DNA from: WRIS01 sp964345475
GTDB lineage: Bacteria > Actinomycetota > Coriobacteriia > Coriobacteriales > Eggerthellaceae
Direction: 5' to 3'
Length of the DNA stretch: 8,621 bases
NCBI GenBank assembly: GCA_964345475.1
Contig: CAYFQW010000031.1
Coordinates: 1-8,621, forward strand
Shown: piece after piece, positions 1 through 4,604 of the stretch
Layout: each line of letters begins with the position of its first letter
Position numbering within the stretch: the first letter of the stretch is position 1
The notes under the pieces: model-generated
Seen by the model: only the letters and a program-made list of their open reading frames with translations
Told to the model about the DNA's origin: nothing
Database searches by the model: none
Translations under genes and position numbers: made by a program

Positions 1-53
1 ACCAAGCCCACAGCGGACTTTCACCGCCAAGTTATCGCCCATGCCAGGCACAC
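1..53 (-). mobile_element. Group II intron (class C-like), 5' end only, runs off the left edge
   Basis: Read on the minus strand from 53 down to 1, the sequence opens with GTGTGCCTGGCATGGGCG and continues with GGCGGTGAAAGTCCGC. From memory this closely matches the 5' end of bacterial class C group II introns (for example the Oceanobacillus iheyensis intron, which begins GUGUGCCCGGCAUGGGUG and has a GGGUGAGAGUCCC segment shortly after). The GTGTG start fits the GUGYG rule for group II 5' splice sites. It begins a few bases after the T-run of the ferritin terminator, the location expected for class C introns, which use terminator hairpins as insertion targets. The reverse transcriptase and domains V/VI would lie left of the window, so completeness cannot be judged. 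The exact boundary (53) could be off by about two bases. Confidence 0.72.
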
Positions 54-56
54 ATC

Positions 57-91
57 AAAAAACCTCCCTCGCCATTCAGGCTTGGGAGGTT
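57..91 (-). terminator. Intrinsic terminator of the ferritin gene
   Basis: On the minus strand the 8-bp arms AACCTCCC (91-84) and GGGAGGTT (68-61) form a hairpin that can pair further inside (GCC with GGC), and a run of T follows directly (TTTTTT counting the last two stem bases). It starts 45 bp after the ferritin stop codon and has the classic form. It also appears to be the insertion target of the adjoining group II intron. Confidence 0.88.
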
Positions 92-135
92 CTCGACTGC
101 AAGAAGCATTTAAAGGGAGGAGAGATGCCCTCTCT

Positions 136-657
136 TTAGTCCTCGTCTTCGGCAAGAGGAGAAGGCACCGAGTAAGTGCGGGCAGCGTATTCACGATCGA
201 GACCGTAAAGACCTTTCGGGTCGGAGCCGAACAGCTTCATTTTAGTAATCATATCTTCCGCAGCGGCCTCTTCCTCAAGCTGCTCCTCAATAAACCAATT
301 GAGGAAATTCATGGTACGGTAATCCTTGACCTCATCGGCTGCAGCATAAATACCATTGATAAGGGATGTTACCAATTGTTCGTGCTCAAGCGCCATCTCG
401 AGGGGCTCGGTATGGTTCTTATAGCTCCTTGTTGGATTGTCGATAGCCTTAAGCTCAACGTGGCACCCGTTGTCAAGAAGGTATTGGCGGAATATTAAAG
501 CATGATCGCGCTCTTCAGCCGCCTGAAGCATATACCAGTTAGCGTAACCGTCCAAGCCTTCATCGGCGTAGTAATTGGCAAAATCCATGTACAGGTACGC
601 GGAAAAGAGCTCCTTGTTAATCTGGTCGTTAATTAGCTCATAAACTTTTTTATCCAT
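136..657 (-). CDS. ftnA: Non-haem ferritin (FtnA type)
   Basis: Iron-storage protein of 173 residues, close to the usual bacterial ferritin length. The family forms a 24-subunit shell in the cytoplasm that oxidises Fe(II) and stores Fe(III) mineral. Ferroxidase residues are recognisable: Glu16, Glu49 and His52 in AAEERDHA, Glu93 in EHEQL, and Glu125/Gln126 followed by acidic residues in FIEEQLEEE, which matches the E. coli FtnA pattern closely. There is no haem-ligand Met in the bacterioferritin position, so FtnA is favoured over Bfr. The C-terminal tail is acidic (AEDED). The start at 657 is preceded by AGAGGATGAAAG, giving a GAGG ribosome binding site at good spacing. It is transcribed alone, away from the 3-hydroxyacyl-CoA dehydrogenase gene, and ends at its own terminator. 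No clear Fur or DtxR box was seen upstream. Symbol assigned by similarity. Confidence 0.95.
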   Translation of the reverse strand: MDKKVYELINDQINKELFSAYLYMDFANYYADEGLDGYANWYMLQAAEERDHALIFRQYLLDNGCHVELKAIDNPTRSYKNHTEPLEMALEHEQLVTSLINGIYAAADEVKDYRTMNFLNWFIEEQLEEEAAAEDMITKMKLFGSDPKGLYGLDREYAARTYSVPSPLAEDED

Positions 658-697
658 CTTTCATCCTCTTTCTTTTTACGTGGCGACCCCTCGGACG

Positions 698-726
698 CAC
701 ATACTAGCGTTTCGACGGCACATCAA
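698..726 (-). promoter_or_regulatory. Candidate promoter of the ferritin gene
   Basis: Minus strand: TTGATG (726-721) is separated by 17 bp from TATGTG (703-698). The -35 element is good (four of six), the -10 is weak (three of six). An overlapping TAGTAT just upstream is an alternative -10 with a spacer that is too short. A start near 690 would leave a leader of about 35 nt before the ribosome binding site. Confidence 0.4.
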
Positions 727-933
727 CCAAATCGTTGCTGCTTTTTTATTCTTTCACCTTACCGCTCTCTCCCGTCAAATCCAGCCTTCATTGTCCACTG
801 TTACCGAACTGGAAACAGATCTATGTTAAGTTTTCGGACACTAGACAGCGAATGGCTTCTGAGGTAATTGGGCAGATTTGAACATGTATTCCTGCCTATA
901 AGCCCTCCTTGACACTTGAATCCTCCCTCTTGC

Positions 934-955
934 CGTCAATCTATCCACATTGACG
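934..955. promoter_or_regulatory. Operator-like inverted repeat in the divergent intergenic region
   Basis: CGTCAAT (934-940) and ATTGACG (949-955) are perfect 7-bp arms with an 8-bp spacer, the geometry of a dimeric repressor or activator site. The right arm begins a longer element TTGACGCTTG (950-959) that recurs as TTGACACTTG at 909-918, 41 bp upstream on the same DNA face. The sites lie 80-130 bp ahead of the 3-hydroxyacyl-CoA dehydrogenase start and far from ferritin. The regulator is unknown. Confidence 0.4.
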
Positions 956-1039
956 CTTGCCCACTGAACCCCCATTAGGAGACTTGTGGTACTTTAGAGC
1001 CTGACATTAAAGGCAGTAGCGAAAAATGAGAGGTGAAAC

Positions 1040-1987
1040 ATGGAGATGAGAAAAGTAGTACTCATTGGTGGTGGTGTACTGGGCAGTCAGATCGCATATC
1101 AGACAGCCTATAAAGGCTTTGATGTTAGCATGTACCTACGAAGTGAAGGTTCAGTCGAGCGGGCAAAACCTAAGATTGAACGGCTTCACAATTTGTATGT
1201 CGCAGAATTATCGGCGGCAAAAGAAACGGGAGGCCCCCTAAGTCGCGGATTAGTCCCCGCTGGAAAGGACGCGTCCGAAATCAATTATGATGACCTCATC
1301 AAGGCAGCCGACGATGCCTTTGAGAGCATGAAGTATGTAACTGATTTGGCAGAAGCTGTCGCAGATGCCGATCTCATCATTGAGGCTTTGTCGGAAAACC
1401 CTCAGGATAAAATCGACTTCTACACTACCCTGCAGCAATACCTCCCAGAAAAAACAATCATTGCTACCAATTCTTCCACCCTTCTTCCTAGCGTGCTTGC
1501 GGAGTCTACGGGCAGGCCAGAGCGTTTCCTCGCCCTCCACTTCGCTAACAACATCTGGGTGCAAAATACAGCAGAAGTCATGGGGCATGCAAATACCGAC
1601 CCAGCCGCTTACGAAAAGGTTGCTGAATTCGCAAGCGATATCGGCATGGTTCCCCTCAGGCTGAAAAAAGAGAAGGCTGGATACATCCTTAATTCGATGC
1701 TGGTCCCCTTCTTGTCTGCCGCGCAAGAGCTTTTGGTTGATGGCATTGCGGACCCTGAAACCATCGACAAAACATGGCGCCTCGCAACCGGAGCCCCTCT
1801 TGGGCCTTTCCAGATACTTGATGTAGTGGGAATTACCACCGCATACAACATTGTAATGAACAATCCTGACGCCCAAACAGATCCAAACTCCATCAATGCG
1901 CGCGTCGGAAAATTGCTTAAAGAGGAATACCTCGACAAAGGGAAAACGGGCATAATTTCAGGGGAAGGCTTTTACAAGTACAACTAG
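1040..1987 (+). CDS. 3-hydroxyacyl-CoA dehydrogenase family protein
   Basis: NAD(P)-dependent oxidoreductase of 315 residues, cytoplasmic, of the family that interconverts 3-hydroxyacyl-CoA and 3-oxoacyl-CoA in beta-oxidation or butyrate-type fermentation. An N-terminal Rossmann fold carries GGGVLG at 10-15. The active-site segments follow in order: a TNSST motif at 143-147, LHFAN with His167 (HFxNP in relatives) and ILNSM with Asn218. The C-terminal domain shows GAPLGPFQILDVVG (251-264) and ends in GEGFYKY, typical of the 3HCDH fold. The end of beta-2 reads MYLRS instead of the usual acidic residue seen in NAD-specific members, so cofactor preference is open. GAGAGGTG lies just upstream. ATG 1040 is close to it (4 nt), and ATG 1046 (start MRKVV) is an equally good start. 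No thiolase, crotonase or acyl-CoA dehydrogenase is nearby, so the substrate cannot be inferred. It is followed by its own terminator. Confidence 0.9.
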   Translation: MEMRKVVLIGGGVLGSQIAYQTAYKGFDVSMYLRSEGSVERAKPKIERLHNLYVAELSAAKETGGPLSRGLVPAGKDASEINYDDLIKAADDAFESMKYVTDLAEAVADADLIIEALSENPQDKIDFYTTLQQYLPEKTIIATNSSTLLPSVLAESTGRPERFLALHFANNIWVQNTAEVMGHANTDPAAYEKVAEFASDIGMVPLRLKKEKAGYILNSMLVPFLSAAQELLVDGIADPETIDKTWRLATGAPLGPFQILDVVGITTAYNIVMNNPDAQTDPNSINARVGKLLKEEYLDKGKTGIISGEGFYKYN

Positions 1988-2022
1988 CCTCGCCTTCTCC
2001 CGCAGAGCAAACAAAGACAACG

Positions 2023-2067
2023 AGCAGACCCCTTGCAGACAATCAAACGGGGGTCTGCTTCTATTAT
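2023..2067 (+). terminator. Intrinsic terminator after the 3-hydroxyacyl-CoA dehydrogenase gene
   Basis: AGCAGACCCC (2023-2032) pairs perfectly with GGGGTCTGCT (2050-2059) across a 17-nt loop, followed by the T-rich TCTATTAT. The stem is strong and starts 35 bp after the stop codon. The T-run is imperfect, so efficiency may be moderate. Confidence 0.75.
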
Positions 2068-2160
2068 GTATGCAAGGGTTCAAGTATCGCCTGAATGCTC
2101 CTAGTCCTTAACGTATTAAAAATAATTTTGCCCTCTTCATTCTTAAACAACCTCTTGATT

Positions 2161-2188
2161 TTTAAGTGTTTAACGCGCATGCTAGAAA
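2161..2188 (+). promoter_or_regulatory. Weak candidate promoter for the OsmC-like gene
   Basis: TTTAAG (2161-2166), a 16-bp spacer and TAGAAA (2183-2188) preceded by TG at 2180-2181, as in an extended -10. Only three of six and four of six consensus bases match. A start near 2195 would place the whole structured leader in the mRNA. The 2068-2204 stretch otherwise shows only AT-rich sequence. Confidence 0.25.
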
Positions 2189-2204
2189 AATCCGATCGCA
2201 GGCT

Positions 2205-2299
2205 TGCTTAGGCTGTCCTCACTTGGGCTTTCCCGCTTGAGGTGTTCCTACCTGGACAACCTCACTTGGGTCTTCAGTCCCCGTGTTCGGCCCTAAGCA
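2205..2299 (+). promoter_or_regulatory. Structured leader with competing hairpins upstream of the OsmC-like gene
   Basis: TGCTTAGG (2205-2212) and CCTAAGCA (2292-2299) form an 8-bp closing stem. Inside, the 11-base sequence CCTCACTTGGG occurs twice, at 2217-2227 and 2260-2270. The CCTCA of either copy can pair with the single TGAGG at 2238-2242. Copy one makes a hairpin with an inner GGG/CCC helix and a CTTT loop. Copy two makes TGAGGT/ACCTCA with an inner TCC/GGA. The two folds exclude one another, as in riboswitches and attenuators. It sits between the weak promoter candidate and the ribosome binding site at 2321. It matches no riboswitch class that I recognise. Function is inference from base pairing only. 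Confidence 0.4.
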
Positions 2300-2333
2300 G
2301 CTGCCGGCTACACGAGAAAAAAGGAGATACAAA

Positions 2334-2777
2334 ATGCTTTCAACCGCACATGCAAGTACCATAAAAACTGCAGAGGGCTTGAGCACCAAAACCAACGTCA
2401 GAAGCTTCGAGCTTGTATGCGACGAGCCCGTGGAGTCCGGCGGCACGAACATAGGAATGAACCCCGTTGAAGTCATGCTTTCTGCACTGGGAAGCTGCCT
2501 GACTATCGCTGCCTTTTATTTGGCACCAGGAAAAAATATCGACCTTGAATACTTCGGAGTCGACCTCGAAGGAGATATCGATTCGGATGGCTTCATGGGA
2601 TTGAACCTTGATGTCCGAAACGGTTTTTCTGAGATTCGCATTACTCCGCATATAAAATGTAAGGCCAGCGACGAAGAAGCACGGGAGTTCGTCGAGTTCG
2701 TAAAGTCGCGCTGCCCCGTGAGCGACAACCTGGTCAACCCCACGCCGGTGGTCGTAAGCAATATCGTAATAGAGTAG
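2334..2777 (+). CDS. OsmC/Ohr family protein (thiol-dependent peroxidase-like)
   Basis: 147-residue cytoplasmic protein of the OsmC/Ohr superfamily, whose members reduce organic hydroperoxides with a pair of cysteines. The two conserved cysteines are present: Cys55 in LSALGSCLTIAA on the central helix, after the typical MNPVEVML segment, and Cys127 in SRCPVSDNL near the C-terminus, followed by NPTPV. Length is normal for the family. AAGGAGA (2321-2327) sits 6 nt upstream of ATG 2334 and decides this start over an upstream ATG-less extension from 2283. It follows a structured leader and precedes, by 141 bp, a flavin-binding split-barrel protein with which it may form an operon. It is closer to the general OsmC-like group than to Ohr. 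The exact substrate is unknown. Confidence 0.88.
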   Translation: MLSTAHASTIKTAEGLSTKTNVRSFELVCDEPVESGGTNIGMNPVEVMLSALGSCLTIAAFYLAPGKNIDLEYFGVDLEGDIDSDGFMGLNLDVRNGFSEIRITPHIKCKASDEEAREFVEFVKSRCPVSDNLVNPTPVVVSNIVIE

Positions 2778-2846
2778 TAAGCTCGAAATCAGCGAGTTTG
2801 CAAACGCAGCAAGCCCCATCATAGCGCCTCAAAAGGGTTTGCTCGT

Positions 2847-2876
2847 GCAGGGACCCTGCAACAGTAGGGCCCCTGC
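2847..2876 (+). repeat. GC-rich inverted repeat ahead of the split-barrel gene
   Basis: GCAGGGACCC (2847-2856) pairs with GGGCCCCTGC (2867-2876), nine of ten positions, around a 10-nt loop. The left arm alone is also palindromic (GCAGGG-a-CCCTGC), so alternative folds exist. No T-run follows on the plus strand, so it is not a standard intrinsic terminator. It ends 31 bp before the ribosome binding site of the next gene and could be a processing, attenuation or protein-binding site. Confidence 0.5.
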
Positions 2877-2918
2877 GGCGACGCACCCAAGAAATTGCCC
2901 TGGAACAAGGAGGAAGTC

Positions 2919-3329
2919 ATGGCAAAAATGCCTCAAGATTGCATGGATATGATAAACAACGTGTACGCAGCGGCAGTATCAACCTGCTCCAAAGATGGCA
3001 CGCCTAATGTCGTGTGCTGCTCTATGAAGCAAGCTTGGAATGACGAAACGGTTATGATATCGGACCAGTATATGAATAAGACGCTTGCCAATTTGGAAGA
3101 GAACCCGAAAATGGCTCTCAGCGTATGGGACGAAACCCACGGCTACCAGGTCAAAGGTACCGTCACCTACGAAAATGAGGGGCCATCGTACGAGGCAATT
3201 GCCAAGCAGGTACATGAGATCTTAAGCGGTATGGGCTACGACTACTACTCCAAGGGAGTGTGCTGGCTGCATGTAGAGGAAGTATTTTCCATCACGCCAG
3301 GCGTCGATGCAGGCATAAGGATAGCCTAA
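2919..3329 (+). CDS. Pyridoxamine 5'-phosphate oxidase-like FMN-binding split-barrel protein
   Basis: 136-residue protein of the PNPOx-like split-barrel fold, small soluble proteins that usually bind FMN or a related flavin and act in redox reactions. The pattern is typical of the short family members: an N-terminal helix, a first strand AAAVSTCSKDGTPNVV (17-32), the segment ISDQYMNKTLANLEENPK (47-64) that lines the flavin phosphate site, then MALSVWD, the strand GYQVKGTVTY (75-84), a helix, and a final strand CWLHVEEVFSITPG (115-128). AAGGAGG at 2908-2914 lies 4 nt before ATG 2919, which selects this start over a TTG at 2895. It has five cysteines, including a Cys33-Cys34 pair, unusual for so small a protein. 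The neighbouring OsmC-like peroxidase suggests a redox-stress role, which is inference. The true enzymes of vitamin B6 synthesis are longer. Confidence 0.85.
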   Translation: MAKMPQDCMDMINNVYAAAVSTCSKDGTPNVVCCSMKQAWNDETVMISDQYMNKTLANLEENPKMALSVWDETHGYQVKGTVTYENEGPSYEAIAKQVHEILSGMGYDYYSKGVCWLHVEEVFSITPGVDAGIRIA

Positions 3330-3504
3330 TCCAAGGCATTACCTTCAGAACAAGAAGCATTGAACCCGCATTACGCCTGCTGTGGCCTCCTCCTAGCTTT
3401 TTTGAAAATGCTGAATCTGGAGCGAGCCCTTTACTTACCCATTCTGTCTTTTGCGACGTGTATTGGTTTCATGCTTCATCGATTCAGAAAGAAGTGCGTG
3501 GCCT

Positions 3505-4275
3505 ATGAAAATCGCCCTCATCACAGGTGCATCCAGCGGCTTGGGGAAAGAGTATGTTCGTTTACTTTCCCGAAAAGATAATATCGACGAAATCTGGGCG
3601 ATAGCCCGAAGAGAAGAACGTCTCCGTGGCCTTGAGAACATTTCATCTCTGCCAATTCGCGCTTTGGCGATAGACTTAACTCAGGATACTGAACTCAAAA
3701 CCTTGAAAGATCTCCTTGCACGAGAGAATCCTGATATTCGTCTGCTCATAAATTCGGCAGGTTTATGCAAATTTGGCAACTACAGAGAAGTCCGCGAGGA
3801 AGAAGCCTTGGGAATGGTAGATCTTAACTGCCGTGCCTTGGTTGCGGTGAGCTCTATGGCACTTCCCTACATGCATCGAGGTGCACGTATCCTCCAAATT
3901 TCATCCACCTCTGCCTTTCAACCTTTTCAGGGTGTTGGCATTTATGCCGCTAGCAAGGCCTTTGTCCTGAGGTACAGCCGAGCCTTGCGCTGGGAGCTCT
4001 TTGGCCGAGGCATCAGGGTCAGCGCTGTATGTCCTTATTGGATAAAAGATACCGAGCTCATTAGTATCGCCAAAATAAACGCCTCGTCCCAAGCCATTCG
4101 AAGCTTCCCTCTTGCCGGCAAAGCTAAGACTGTAGCCAGATTCAGCCTGTGGGCGAGCAAAGCTGGTCCAGCCGTTATCACCACCGACCTTGTCTCTGCC
4201 GTCCACCGCGTGGTGGCTAAGTTTATACCTCATGGGATCATGCAATCTTTATGGGGGCTCTTGAGGCGCCTGTAA
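3505..4275 (+). CDS. Short-chain dehydrogenase/reductase (SDR), classical type
   Basis: 256-residue NAD(P)-dependent oxidoreductase of unknown substrate. The Rossmann motif TGASSGLG is at 7-14, INSAG at 82-86, active-site Asn108, Ser134 in ISSTSAF, and Tyr147/Lys151 in YAASK. Arg35-Arg36 after beta-2 (AIARREERL) suggest NADP(H). After the usual beta-6 the protein reads CPYWIKDTE instead of the common PG motif, a feature of this SDR subgroup. The C-terminal 60 residues are basic and partly hydrophobic, and could contact membrane or lipid substrate. ATG 3505 is chosen because it starts directly at the first beta-strand. A longer TTG start at 3451 would add 18 residues without homology. The ribosome binding site is weak (GAAAGAAG about 10 nt upstream), so it may be translated from the upstream message. 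It lies 175 bp after the split-barrel gene with no clear terminator between. Confidence 0.87.
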   Translation: MKIALITGASSGLGKEYVRLLSRKDNIDEIWAIARREERLRGLENISSLPIRALAIDLTQDTELKTLKDLLARENPDIRLLINSAGLCKFGNYREVREEEALGMVDLNCRALVAVSSMALPYMHRGARILQISSTSAFQPFQGVGIYAASKAFVLRYSRALRWELFGRGIRVSAVCPYWIKDTELISIAKINASSQAIRSFPLAGKAKTVARFSLWASKAGPAVITTDLVSAVHRVVAKFIPHGIMQSLWGLLRRL

Positions 4276-4513
4276 GGGATAGCCCCTGTGTTGGCCTTTT
4301 CCCGCTCATTGCCTGCGAAGCTCATATGACCAAGGGAAGAATGAGCCCTTTTCGTATTGCGTTCGCTGTTATATTCGGCGCCATCAACTGTGCCGCCAAG
4401 ACCCTTGCTGCATACTTTCTTTTGGACTGCCTTTGAAAAATATGTAAGTAGGGCATACAAGGCCTTAATGCTCATAAAGCAGGAGCTACGCAATATATAC
4501 GCCATGTTTGCAC
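4276..4513. other. Intergenic stretch without a supported gene
   Basis: This stretch lies between the SDR stop and the terminator of the convergent surface-protein gene. No clear terminator for the SDR was found. A 36-codon frame at 4326-4436 encodes a basic then hydrophobic peptide (MTKGRMSPFRIAFAV...), which looks like a single membrane helix. It has only a weak AAGGGA signal ahead of its second ATG and no recognisable relatives, so I do not call it a gene. It could be the remnant of a membrane protein. Confidence 0.4.
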
Positions 4514-4543
4514 AAAAAGAAGGCACCCTCTACGAGTGCCTTC
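4514..4543 (-). terminator. Intrinsic terminator of the LRR surface-protein gene
   Basis: Minus strand: GAAGGCACTC (4543-4534), loop GTAGA, GGGTGCCTTC (4528-4519), then TTTTT (4518-4514). The 10-bp stem has one T-G wobble and a five-base loop, a textbook shape. It lies 61 bp past the stop codon. On the plus strand the hairpin is followed by GAAAAC, so it works mainly for the minus-strand gene. Confidence 0.9.
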
Positions 4544-4604
4544 GAAAACTCACATAGCCTACCCCTGATGCGTCTGGTAGCGGCTGGTGGCCTTGAGTAG
4601 CGGC

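Larger units (their letters stand above)
658..1039. other. Divergent intergenic region, ferritin / 3-hydroxyacyl-CoA dehydrogenase
   Basis: 382 bp without a supported gene. It holds the ferritin promoter candidate near its left end and the inverted and direct repeats near 909-959. TTGACG at 950-955 could be a -35 for the dehydrogenase gene, but no convincing -10 follows at normal spacing (CATTAG at 973-978 matches only half of the consensus), so any promoter here may need an activator. No small open frame with a ribosome binding site was found. Confidence 0.6.

Noticed and set aside
1..60. Cobalamin riboswitch suggested by GGTGAAAGTCCGC on the minus strand
   Set aside because: The short match is shared with group II intron domain I. 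The GTGTGCCTGGCATGGG start and the position right after a terminator fit an intron much better.
82..498. Long plus-strand open frame opposite the ferritin gene
   Set aside because: It lies antisense to a certain ferritin, has no recognisable domain and no ribosome site. It is a shadow of ferritin codon use.
1250..1876. 208-codon minus-strand frame inside the 3-hydroxyacyl-CoA dehydrogenase gene
   Set aside because: The opposite strand encodes all dehydrogenase motifs. The antisense product is cysteine-rich without family features and lacks a promoter or ribosome site.
4326..4436. 36-codon frame with a basic N-terminus and a hydrophobic segment
   Set aside because: Its ribosome binding signal is weak, no partner gene is adjacent, and the length allows chance occurrence. 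It is kept only as a note in the intergenic entry.
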